This document shows, piece after piece, positions 12,018-23,090 of a DNA stretch of 64,000 bases. The first letter of the stretch is position 1; each line of letters begins with the position of its first letter. The notes under the pieces were generated by a model. It was given only the letters and a program-made list of their open reading frames with translations, was not told the origin of the DNA and did no database searches. The DNA is from Pelodera strongyloides (Eukaryota > Nematoda > Chromadorea > Rhabditida > Rhabditidae). The position numbers and the translations under genes are program-made. The stretch is from NCBI GenBank assembly GCA_036852015.1, contig JAANDG010000232.1, forward strand, positions 62,001 through 126,000. Direction: 5' to 3'.

Positions 12018-15000
12018 CTACGTATCATACCATCCCTTTATCCACTGCATTGTGAAAGCATCTCCTTCGCATTGCGATTCGTTCTCAAATCGTTTCCAAA
12101 CGTCCTCGATCTGAAAGAAAAAAAAATAGTCTTGTTCCAAACAGAAAATATGTGCAAAATCTACAATAGAACTCTTATGAACGAATTTGGTAGTAGAATA
12201 TGAGATATGGCTCGTTTCAAGATCAAGTATAAAGTAAAAGCCGTATAAGCGAAATGAAGCACGGTTTATTACTCAAGTCACTGAGGTTACTGTTCCTGTT
12301 CGCTGGTGGACAAAACGTCATCACCATAAATGTAGTTACAACTTTTTTTGCGTCCTTGGTTGGAGCTCACATCACGACCTGACCATAAGGTGCAGGTACA
12401 TCAACCACTTGCCAGAAAAAACTCCAAAGTCCGGGTGGTAAATAACTTTAAGTATTACAGGGAATGCCGCAGAAAATTACAGTATCCAAATAAGTCAATC
12501 AATAACCTACCGTACTCTCACTTTGCTCCTTTTCCCACAATTTCTCGCACAGCTTACAGTAACCGTTGCGGAAACCGGGTGCATTCCACGGGGCAATTGT
12601 CCAACCTGAAAGTGTAAATGCGTAAAGGATTAAAGTGATATAACATCAGGTTGCATATGGGAATGCAGTTGTCCAACATAACCGGCCAACCGGCCGTTCT
12701 ATCGCTTTAAGTAATCAATACTAATACATATCCCTGTGATTTCCTTTAACATTTTTCTATTCGGACTACTTCTTAAATGAGATGCCACCAAAAAAAGTTA
12801 AAGCGAAATACCATACCGGACGGTTTTTGAAACGCATCGTGGACAACTGAATTCTTGCGTATTTACTCGAATTTCGCTCGATTTTTTATTCTAATTTATG
12901 TTCATTTGCATAAGCTGAATTCTGGTGTAGCCTATGTGTTTCAAAAACCGGCCGGTATTTCGCTTTAACGAAAATGCTTACCTCCTTTCCTCCACTTAAA
13001 ATATTCCGCGTACGCAGTGGCATTTCGTTCCAAACTCAATAAATATTCGGCCATTTCCTTTGGATTCGCAAAATCGTCCATTGCAATCACCGATTTGTGT
13101 GGCAAGTTTCTAAAATAGGAAATAAACGTTTCACTAAAATAAAAGTCAAAACAAGTTCTGTAAACTTATTGTTAATTAAAATACAGCTACAGAAATTTTC
13201 TACTGACAGGCGCATACAGTTGTAAATGAAGCGTGGGAACATGAGCAACATAGAGGGAAAACAAAATCTTAAATTAAATTAAATTAAACAAAACAACTTA
13301 CACATTACGATAAACACTTCTTTTCATTACTATCGGAATGCTTGGATATTCATATCGGCTCCAATACTTCTCTGTGACATAATCGGCACAAACCTGAAAC
13401 AGGAATTACAAATTACAATCAACGTTAACGTTATTACAATGCTGTAGGGACATGTGGCTTAAGTTCTAAGCTGCTGTGTCGAGCGTTATGTATTAGTCTG
13501 AATCAAAAATCATTTTGCAAAGCATATGGTATGCGCTTTTGAAATGTATACCGTACAACTGTATTCCCATCGGATAATATTCACAATGCTCAACTGTGTG
13601 CTGGAAGTGCATATACGGGCACAGTATGGGCCACAATATGCACTCGAAGTAGATCAAGTTGTCCAGTATATATAACCAAACCACGTGCCATACCGCTTTA
13701 AAGAACACCAAACACCTACGGAATTTTCCACTGCGAAAAAGAAGGGGTAATCACTGAACAATTCGCATGGCCTCCCAAGAGGACATAACTCCTTATCGCT
13801 CTCTTTTAACGCACACTTTCCAGCAATTGTTACGGGAATGTGCCTGAAAATATATAGTCTTTAAAAAAATCATTTCCTGGTAAAGGCACAATTCTAAGTG
13901 GTTAAGTCTATATGGGTCATGATTCTATGTATGTTTGAAAAAGTTCACAGTCACCAAATGAACTACCTACTATCCAAAAATAACACAAAATTTAGACATA
14001 TGGCAGGGACAATTTTCTAACCACGGACTGTCAAAAAAAAAAACTAAGACCACCTACAAGATGCCAAAGAAGCTAACTGTAAAGAAAGTAAATAATAAAG
14101 ATGCAAAGAAAAAACTCACTTTGCCAACTCCGCGATAGCCAATTCTCTTCTCGACGCGGTTTTGCAATTGGAAATAAGACCAAATATACCGGCTTTACTC
14201 TTCCGCAATGTGCCTAAATTAAAATACCCATATACTAACACTAGGGTATTATTCGCAATGTCTTAGGGCTCGTAGTAACTCCTAGCAATTCTTCTTCTAA
14301 CAACTTCGTCGAAGGTAGGTAGTACGTAAGTCATGACTACAGTACCATTTAGCCCGCTCAACCCACAAGTCAATATTGATCGATAGCGACATTCTGCTAC
14401 AAACTGCTAAGGCAGGGTGGCAACCCTTTAAAAGAGACTGCTTGAAACATTCAGTAAAACAATGTAAGCAAAAGGCTACTTACGCTCATTAACATAGTGA
14501 TCGGAAACTTTGAATCCCCTAGTTTCCGCTTCTTTTGTCGTCAACCAGAAACCCCCATACTTGAAGAGCACGTCCGATATGTACAAATGAGTCATCGTCC
14601 AGTTGAAGAAGTTTTCTGCAAACCGAACAAAAACCTTATTCCTTACAATTAGTTGACAAACACAGTGACAAGCAACAATCGTCATATGACGCAACCCTAC
14701 CTTCAATTCACCTTAGAGATACACCTTGAGCAGCTTGAACAAGTTGCAATAGTTGCATGGATAAGTGACTCATAATCTCATTCTTTCGGTAAAATTAGTC
14801 AAATAAGACGCAAAGTTTGGATAGCTCAGAGGCCGTATTCACCAACACGCAGGGAGCCTCCCTGGCCTCCCCAGGGAGCTAAACAGTGCGTAGAGAGTGT
14901 GGGAGCAGAAGTGATTCAGAGCGCTCGTGACCCTAGGGACGGCTCCCTGTGTGTTGGTGAATACGCCCACCGCATGAACGTCCAACTTGTGCAACTACGT

Positions 15001-16588
15001 TATACTTACGTAACCCTCTTAAAAAAGATCTCGGGTACACAAGTACATACGTACGAAGATGAATATCCTAAGCAGTTCAAAAACGAAAGTTCCAAAAGCT
15101 CACTCGGATATGACCTATTGTACATGGGTGCAGGCGCCTCCATAACCATGAACACATAGCGCTGTGAAGCATTTCTGAAACGAAAAGTTCACATAATGGC
15201 GTTGTATCATTCTTAAAGTTCACGACCTAGGGCATTATGATAATGCCCTAGGTCGTGAAGTTCAAGAATAATACAAAGCAAATTTAAGCATAAACAATTG
15301 CACACTGCACAGCAGAAACATTTTTCCGAGTTTCATCAGAGGCCATATTCACCACTCAATTCCCTATGGGGAATTCCACGTCTTTTTCTCTGCACGTCTC
15401 ACATTAGAACACTATGTTACGTCCCCAGGGAATATTTCCCCGAAGGAATCGGAGTGGTGAATATGGCCTCTGTATTCCTTCAAGAAATCCAGAATCCAGA
15501 CTGTACGTATAGACCGAAGGGAAGATTGTGAGTGTTCGTCATAATAAGTCGTTTGTTTAAAATGACATAAGGCCAAAAAATCACCTCATGGCCGGATCAG
15601 GCAGATGCTTGTGATCGAAATCTCCCGCGTGAAAAAGTACAGCATCAGCATTTCGTATCAAATCCCGATTTGAATCAAGGAGGCAACGATCCTGCAGCGT
15701 TATGAACAAAAATTAGAATAAAAAAAGTCGAGCTAAATTCGAGCAAATTTGCATAAATACGTATACGTAAGTATCCCGCTGCCTACGATGCGGTTCAAAA
15801 ACCGGGTGGTTATATTGTTCGCTTTAAGATTGTCCAAATGATCCCCTTAGAGAATTTGAGGCAACTACATTACCTTCTCATATCTGCACTAGTACGATCA
15901 TGTTTGACAGCTATGAATGACAGCTAGCGTTTATTTTGGTCACATTATCTCTGGCCAATTTTGGCAGCAATGTGAACGACACACGCACATAACAAACAAA
16001 CAAACAAAAACAATATAACCAACAGTGTATTCTGCATCGATCCAAAATTATCACCAAAACTACCGTACCGACAATCCGGGACATTCCAGCATATGACTGT
16101 TTTCCAGCTTATTTCCAAAGATAGTCGTCCATGCAACGATTCGTTTCGGTGCAAGTTTATCAAAACGGTGCTCGATTCTGAAGGAAAACAAGTCTCACTA
16201 TGCTTTTGTTGAAGTATTATGAATACGATATTTACTTCGATTTGTAAAAGCCAGACACCCATGTTGCAGCAAATCAACGCTAGCGTCGCTAGCCCACACT
16301 AGAAATGTAGGTGATACACCTATACATCTTGCTCCTCTAGTTAAAAAGAATGAAAGTCAAATCCATTATTTTTCCCGTTCCCTGGCAACCAAGAAAATAA
16401 ACCCACACCAAAAGCAACAAAACTTACCTATTCTTATCTACCGTAATGTAGAGATGCTTTGGATTCTTCGGATGTGAAATATGCGCTCCATCATCGTATC
16501 CAACAATACAGTATCCCGCGTATAGTATCAAGAAAATACCAGCCAGATAGACTAGGTTACGGTAGAGTGAAGCAGGCCGGATACGCAT
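12018..16588 (-). CDS. Alpha-1,3-fucosyltransferase (GT10 family), type II Golgi membrane protein
   Basis: Model: complement(join(12018..12110,12511..12605,12982..13109,13302..13393,13720..13843,14120..14213,14484..14615,15104..15174,15585..15691,16069..16177,16428..16588)), 401 residues, all phases consistent. The enzyme transfers fucose from GDP-fucose to GlcNAc of glycans in the Golgi lumen. Visible: a short cytosolic tail, one membrane segment (about 12-30), an N-terminal lobe with [12 protein letters not shown] (105-116), [15 protein letters not shown] (151-165), AVENS before exon 7, the donor-binding [10 protein letters not shown] motif (268-277), and the C-terminal GYCKLC (354-359). 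This is the normal GT10 order and length. The start is the only ATG that supplies the membrane anchor. Core alpha-1,3 versus Lewis-type specificity cannot be told from sequence alone. Three introns carry fold-back elements close to splice sites. Confidence 0.93.
12630..12710. repeat. Short TTAAAG fold-back element in fucosyltransferase intron
   Basis: It starts TTAAAGTGATATAACATCAGG and ends GGCCGTTCTATCGCTTTAA. Its left end lies 24 bases from the acceptor of the neighbouring exon (12511-12605) on the minus strand. Confidence 0.6.
12798..12968. repeat. TTAAAGCG fold-back element, copy B
   Basis: The left end is TTAAAGCGAAATACCATACC and the right end GGCCGGTATTTCGCTTTAA, with GGTTTTTGAAACGCATCGTG in the left arm. 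It ends 13 bases from the 5' splice site of the fucosyltransferase exon 12982-13109. Confidence 0.85.
13500..13701. repeat. Second-subfamily fold-back, right end clear, left end decayed
   Basis: The right end reads ACCAAACCACGTGCCATACC then GCTTTAA, matching the element at 11036-11186. The left part has GCATATGGTATGCGCTTTTG, a plausible decayed inverse. The right end is 18 bases from the donor of the fucosyltransferase exon 13720-13843. Confidence 0.55.
14829..14968. repeat. GAGGCC fold-back element, type P, copy 1
   Basis: The ends are GAGGCCGTATTCACCAACAC and the inverse GTGTTGGTGAATACGCC. Inner arms contain GCAGGGAGCCTCCC and GGCTCCCTGTGTG, with an AGAGCGC/GCGCTC core. Located in a fucosyltransferase intron. 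Confidence 0.85.
15219..15259. repeat. Perfect 41-bp palindrome
   Basis: Arms TTCACGACCTAGGGCATTA and TAATGCCCTAGGTCGTGAA flank a 3-base loop (TGA) with no mismatch. It lies in a fucosyltransferase intron, 45 bases upstream of exon 15104-15174 in the gene's orientation. Confidence 0.95.
15339..15470. repeat. GAGGCC fold-back element, type Q, copy 1
   Basis: The ends are GAGGCCATATTCACCACTC and the inverse GAGTGGTGAATATGGCCTC. Inner arms are AATTCCCTATGGGGAATTCC and GGGAATATTTCCCCG. It shares its outer end with type P elements but has a different interior. The closest copy is at 37860-37985. Confidence 0.85.
15713..15828. repeat. TTAAAGCG-family fragment (one end only)
   Basis: It has the family's internal GTCGAGCTAAATTCGAGCAA and right end CGATGCGGTTCAAAAACCGG, then TTCGCTTTAA. 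The left arm is missing. It lies in the fucosyltransferase intron between exons at 15691 and 16069. Confidence 0.65.
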
Positions 16589-17682
16589 ATTCCAGTACTA
16601 ACACATGCGCCACTGTAAAGATTTAGAAATCACAAGGAATGTTCCGACATCACAGTGGCTATTATCTTGAAATGAAAATTGACATTATAGGAAATTCACT
16701 ACAAAATTCAAATTATCTAAAATCAATCTACATAGAAAAACACATAAGAATTGAGTTTCTAAAGGCCACTGATATACCTGAGGCCGCATTCACCAACACA
16801 CAGTGAGTGTTCCTTAGGCTCACGAGCGCTCTGCATCTCTTCGCACTCTTCAGCTCCCTGGGGAGGTCAGGGAGGGCTACCTGCGTGTTGGTGAATGCGG
16901 CGTACGGCCACCACTGGTGATTCCCAATTCAAGTACGACATCTATCTACATAATTTCATTACCGTAACAATATAACAAATACAGCAAGGTGGATCCAAAC
17001 CAGCACAAATATATACATTATTCAAAGAAAACAAGTTTATTTCATTTTATAATTTATATCATACAATGCAAATGCCAGCTTCAAAAAAATATGTAATAAA
17101 ACAGTAAATCAATACCAATAAAAGAAATCAGTGAACATCGAACGGAACGAATAAAAGGGGCGTCACTGAACGACTGAACCGCAGAAAGAAAGACTAATTC
17201 AATTAAAGCAGGCATGTTTCCCAGTTTTTTTTGCTACACACAGCAACAACATAATATATCGGAAATTATCTTATCAAAGAAATCTGATTTCAAACAAAAT
17301 TCGATTATAAACCTCCACACGAAATCCACACGAAACACGAAATTGGGAGATATATACTAAAGAGGAGAATGTCAAAATAGAATCGTTTCTAAAATCTGAA
17401 AGATACGTCTAACATACACCACGCCACGCACACAAAATCCATATGAACATCAGTCAACACATTATCCTCCCACATATACACTCCATACAATGAACCCCAA
17501 ATTAACAAAATCCTCCATCTCGATGCTCACTTATTATCAAGTATGTAAATCCAAGTTATCTACAGGCCAACACTAACTCTCTCTCTCTCTCCCTCTCTAA
17601 CTCCTCGTGTACTGTTAATCCAGGTCTTCTTACATAAAGGGCGAATACCAATTTAAAAATATCAATTAAATCAAACATTTGT
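16589..17682. other. Spacer between fucosyltransferase start and IFT43 end
   Basis: It carries the fucosyltransferase 5' flank, a type P fold-back (16780-16901) and a short CT-rich run near 17578. I see no exon. The fucosyltransferase promoter must lie here, but no clear TATA box stands out. Confidence 0.55.
16780..16901. repeat. GAGGCC fold-back element, type P, copy 2
   Basis: The left end is GAGGCCGCATTCACCAACAC and the right end GTGTTGGTGAATGCGGC. Its core AGCGCTCTGCATCTCTTCGC is like the other copies. It sits about 200 bases upstream of the fucosyltransferase start codon. Confidence 0.85.
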
Positions 17683-20600
17683 CTATCTCCTCGGATACTG
17701 CTCGTCCTGGTCTCCCTCCTCATCCAATGCCCATTCTTCTCTCATTTCCGTCGAAACAGATGCGAATACATAATCCCACGTCCACGGAACATCTTCATCT
17801 TTCACCTCGTCTTCGTGACATAGATACTTGGACAGAAGGGAGATGTCTGGAATAAAGTTATCTACTACAATGACAAATCAAATATAAACCAAAGAATTTA
17901 GAAAATGAAATTTGTCTGGAACAAGTTAATATTCTGTAATACCTACAAATACAAATTATAGCTTGAATATAAAGCAAAGGATTTATAAAAGGAAAATCGT
18001 GACATAGATACTCATACTCATCTTCGTGCGTTTACAAACAATGAACGACATTACTTACAATTAGCTATATGTTAAATTTGAGTGATGAATTATCAACAAT
18101 ATCAAACCCCGCTAACAGTAACAGGCCATTAATTTTAGAGTTCCAAAAAGTCTTGCACTTTATTGTTTGCTCACGAGGCGAGGAGTGCACTTTTTTGAGG
18201 CGGTCGGTGCTTAGGTACAAAGGAAAACGACTAAACGAACAGCGAATATTGCACTTGCACAACTCGCCAACCCAATCAAACGAATGTCGATACATGGTTT
18301 CGGTGAAGTTAATATTCTACAACACCGTATACAATACAGTACAACAACGGCACAACTCTATGTCTAGTCTAGGAGTCGAGGTGAGAAGCAGGCCCTCTTA
18401 GAGTACGACTGATTACAATATACAATTACAATGAATACGCACACGAAGAAAGAAGAGGAGCGTCTATTCTATTGAGTGATATGATACAATTAAAAAGGAA
18501 ATTAAAGGGTATTTTGATACAAATGATATAATACAAAGTCTAATACTTGTACTAGCTACATCAGCTACAATAATTGTGATTTATAAACCACACACTCTCT
18601 ACTAGCTACAACAATTGTGCCATCACGTAGCAGTAGCATATATAAAACAATCAATACAACAAGTCTACGTGTCTATGACAAAAACAAGGGTAAATGAATC
18701 ACGCAAATATCACACACAATCAATACAACGATGGAAGTAAGCTTGAATAAATCCAAATAAGCCTCATACAAACTTCAATAAATAACGTTATAACGTACCA
18801 ATATCATCCAATTTCGCTAAATGTGGATATTTTGTTGCGAACGCATCAATCTGCAGCATTCCGTGCAATTGGTTGACAGTTAGGTGCGGGGCATTTGCAA
18901 CGCTCTCCCAGTCCGACTGGCCTGCATGGAGAACATATAAGAAGCACGTATATATTATTTACATCATCGCTTGTATAAATCCAGTGCGTAAAAGCGTAAT
19001 TGGACATGGGTACTGTCTGCTTAGCTTAGTAACGGGCAACATTTACACAACCATGAATTATCATAATGTTTCACGCATATACAAAAGTTGCCAAGAATTT
19101 TAATAGGAAAGCACTAAACAAACATTGTTCCCACTACGACACATAGAAGATTGCGTTGTTTTAAAAGAAATCAAGAGAACAAATATCAGCCATTACAGGG
19201 AATAAATTAAGTCCGCACCTCAAAATTTTGGGGAGGTGATTTAGACTAATTTGTATATAATGCATTAGAGATTGGGAGGTGATTTAGACTAATTTGCATA
19301 CAATGCATTAGAGATAGGGAGGTGATCGTCCGCATTTGGCGGGGTGTTTTACGCCATGCAGCCATATGATTTCTTAGACGAATCAAATTCATACGACGTG
19401 GAAGAGGAACAAATCATGATACAGTACACAAAACAATCACTCATTATTAATCATTAACCAATTCTCTTAAATCTTAATAAAAACGTGACTTAGACGAAAG
19501 TACAAATATAAAGAGAAAAAAAATCAAAAACCAACCCATTCCAGCTATATTGCGAGAATTTCTGGCCATGGAGGCAGCGGACACTCTCTGAAAAACTGAT
19601 GATTACGTGAAATAAGAATACGATAACGTTTAAACATGCATGTAAATTAGTCGCCATTCTAGTCTGTGCGTGAAAAAACTACCATAAGACCGTACGACGT
19701 AGAAAAGAATAGATGATAAAATGGTTACTGGTTACGACAAACCAACAAAACGATAAACAAAAACAAATAGGAAACAATAGGAAACAATAGGAGAATACTG
19801 ACAACATTATAAAAACATACCCTAGCCATATCAGGTGATAGCGAGCGGTCGTCCACAGCTGAAATACACATGCAAATTATTTACTTAAAATTTGAAAACA
19901 ACGTTATATCTCGAATCCGAATTCCGTAAAACGACACCGACAAAATAATAAATAATAAGTAACATAATTTCTCAAAAGAAACAAAACCTACTCATTAACT
20001 AAATTTGATACTGAAGGTCTGAGAATGAAGTATGCAGAATACAAATAAATTACAATCCTTCTCATCATCATTTTATACGATGCACACTTATATACTTTAT
20101 ATACTGTGTCAATAAATTATTATTATTATTAATCCCACCACTACTACCAGAAAAAAACGATACACTTAGTGGCTCAACGTAATTCCTAAATTCTACAGAT
20201 ATGCCAAAAAAAGAGAAACGAACCGGTAACTATTCCTGTTGTTGAATCCCGTTTATCCATAGTCTGTGCCTGAGGTGCCTCCGGTGGACGACTGCCAGAC
20301 CTGGAGCCAGGTCGACGAAATAATCCTAGAAGTCGAAACAATAGAGAATGTGTTAACTTCATTTATTCATATCTAGCTAGTGCCAGATATCACAAACATT
20401 CCGAATACAGGTAAGGTACCCGGCAACGGGGTGAATCAATACTAGAAGTGCGAATTTACACCAATAATACAAGACATCCATCAGTACTCCATATCGTGAA
20501 CCGTGGTATGTACATCGCCGAGGCGAGGTGCCCAACACCGACAGTGAATAAAGATATGGACTTACCTTATTAGTCCATCCAGACAATAAACAAGTTCGAA

Positions 20601-22358
20601 ATCACGTCACAGAGAGAAGAACAACAAATCAACTAAAAGGTGTAACATAGTGAGTGAATAAGCAATACGGTCAAAAGTACCACTGCCACTGCACACTTGA
20701 CTACTGAAACCAACAACTGAACAACACAGTGTCTTGTCGGTGTTCTCGTGGTTGAGGCCTAAGTGGATCTACACGACATTTATTTGACAAACAAAATATC
20801 AAAAATCACTATCAATCAAATTGTCACGCAACATACAGTACAACAACACATTACACTAAATATAAGATAGGGGCATAAAGCGTAGAGTCACACGATACAC
20901 TGACACCACAACTACTTAGTAAATTAAGAAAGAAGATATAATACAAAGTGACCACTATCACCAAAACGAAAAATACCTGTCAAGGGGCGCTTAATTGATT
21001 CCTTTAGGTCAGTCGCTGCGCCGGCAACACCATCTTTATTCAAGAGTCCTTTTATACCAGAGGTAGGGGCTTCCTAAATAAGATAGACCTGGGTAAAGTG
21101 TTTTTAAAACATTTTAACTATACGAAAAATGGTACAATTTTATAGACAAATATTTACAGACGGATTGTTCAGTTCAGATCAGAATTATCAAAACGTCTTC
21201 ACGATTCACGTTTAGCTATTCCACTGATCCTGCCTAATTGATGTTGAGCTTAAGCTTGATGTGATGTACTAAGAAAAAAATGAAACAAAATGTAAACAAA
21301 CGCAGAAAGTACCTTGAACAAATTTCCGATTCTTCCTTTCTTCGTTGTCGGATCAGAATCGCCAGCCCTATCTTTGACGCGAATGTTCAAGTCGGCAGTT
21401 TCTGGAAATGTGAACGTAACATTTCACATAATATTTTTTTTAAGTTTAAGATTAACTAAATGTTCTATTATGAGTAAAACAACTTTTTTCATGTCACGCA
21501 TGCATGAGCAAATAGAAACACTCCTCAAAACGGCCAAAAGCCGCGGTCGCTTGGGTTTGCAGGATGCAGAAGTCTCCCGTACGAGAAAGAGCGATAAAGA
21601 TAAAAGGGATCAGACACGGATACAAATTCTCGGCACACAAAGGTCGAAGAATGGAAACATTTAATAGTATCCATGTCACTAGGCCAATTTATTCATTGTC
21701 TTGCACGGACTATTCTCACAAGACACGATGTATAATTCCATTCAAATAGATATGCCTCATTAGCAGGGCATAAAACTCGTCGGGAAAAGCTCAAAACCAC
21801 CATCCAAATATATGTAGTGTTTCCGAAACTTGTAACTCTTTATGATACGTTTCTGATTTTCACCATACCTAATATTCTAATCCCGACGGTGGTATGGTTA
21901 CGAGCTCAAGACCACCGTCTAAATTTATGCAATATGCTAATTCGGATGGTGGTTTCGTCGGTTAGCGCGTCAACGAGTTTATGCCATGCTCATTAGTTAA
22001 CAACTATGAAAAAAACACAAAGGTGTGTACCCGTATCATCCACGTCGTCGTGATGAACATCTGCCGAAACGATACCCGAAATAGGCGCTTCTAAAGCCTT
22101 GCGGCGGCCACGGGCACTATACCCTCGCAGCTGAAAATGTTATTTTTTGAACACAACACACATATATCGTTTCAGATTTTTAAATGGGAGTAATGAGGTA
22201 AGAAAGATCTTATCTGAAATCAATATTACCAGAAACCTATCTGTTCCTTTTAAATACCAAGGTACATGCGAGCTACGGGCTAGCTTAATTTCAAATATTG
22301 TACATGGAGTTCTCACCTTGGGTGGTTTAGCGTCGATCGAGTTGTCTACGTTTGACAT
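17683..22358 (-). CDS. ift43: Intraflagellar transport protein 43 (IFT-A subunit)
   Basis: Model: complement(join(17683..17846,18799..18921,19536..19587,19821..19858,20224..20325,20977..21073,21313..21401,22031..22130,22317..22358)), 268 residues, all phases consistent. IFT43 is a small subunit of IFT complex A, which carries cargo back along cilia. Recognition rests on the C-terminal third (about 176-260): a VANAPHL stretch, ATKYPHLAKLDDI, then DISLLSKYLCHEDEVKDEDV and PWTWDYVFASVSTEMREEW. This follows the vertebrate pattern of LTKVLAPE, DDVGWDWDHLF and EVSSE. The N-terminal two thirds are basic, Gly/Pro/Ser-rich and poorly conserved, as usual. The start gives the short peptide MSNVDNSIDAKPPK before exon 2. 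The exon 5 donor (GTTACCG then gttcgt) is weak and was chosen by phase. In a nematode, expression would be expected mainly in ciliated sensory neurons. Confidence 0.86.
19231..19326. repeat. 43-bp tandem repeat, about 2.2 units
   Basis: GGGAGGTGATTTAGACTAAT starts at 19231 and 19274, and a partial third unit starts at 19317. The units differ at a few bases. It is in an IFT43 intron. Confidence 0.9.
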
Positions 22359-22972
22359 TCCAATTAGAATAGTCTCGAAAATTATCAGTTAAAACAGTCT
22401 AAATTCAATCGTTTCCTCACAGATCTCGACCTACAAAAAAAAGAATTACATGGAAATGATGGAAGGCAAGACGTATGGAAAAGCGACGTGCGAAAGAAAC
22501 GGAATGGACGCCTTGCCAACAAACGACAAACATGACCTATAAAATAGTTAATGGTGCTGTAATAGAATGGGGGCAACACAGTGCACCCGTAATTTCAAGC
22601 TGAATGGTACAAGCATATAAACACTCTGCACTACCACATGGGAGGCACAGCTTTTGTGTGAATAAAGAAGCACCTCGTAACCTGATTTATAAACTAACTT
22701 TGGTCACCGCACGCTTCTGTTGCCCCTCGGTCTCCGGACAATCTATTTGGACAGAAAACTTGGTACAGGCGGTAGCCATGGGCGATTTCTAGTGCCGAGT
22801 GCTATGTCTTATCGTGCCTTATCGATAATACCATAACTTGAACCAAAACTATGAGAAACCGAGCTTCAAAGCAAAGTTTTTCAAGAATTTTGGGATTTGC
22901 AAAAGAAAATATGAAATTGCACGCAACGCATTTCGTATGCGCTGCGAAAGGGGCGGAGCAACAAATTTCCGG

Positions 22973-23039
22973 CCAATCACCGTCTCTCACGGATTCCGAC
23001 AACCAATCAACGAAAAGTGGGCGTGTTACGGGTATATAA
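22973..23039 (+). promoter_or_regulatory. Probable MED26 core promoter (two CCAAT boxes and TATA box)
   Basis: CCAAT occurs at 22973-22977 and 23003-23007, and TATATAA at 23033-23039, about 50 bases before the MED26 start codon at 23091. The spacing fits a short 5' UTR starting around 23065. The divergent IFT43 start codon is about 730 bases from the MED26 start, so the spacer may serve both genes. Confidence 0.5.
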
Positions 23040-23090
23040 GCCAGGATCACTACTCGCGCGAGTCAGTCGGGCGGTGAGGCTGCGAGCTGG

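Noticed and set aside
12348..12617. 89-codon plus-strand frame
   Set aside because: It is antisense to a fucosyltransferase exon with strong family motifs on the minus strand.
22359..23090. Operon or trans-splicing arrangement
   Set aside because: No two adjacent genes are close and codirectional; neighbours are convergent or divergent.
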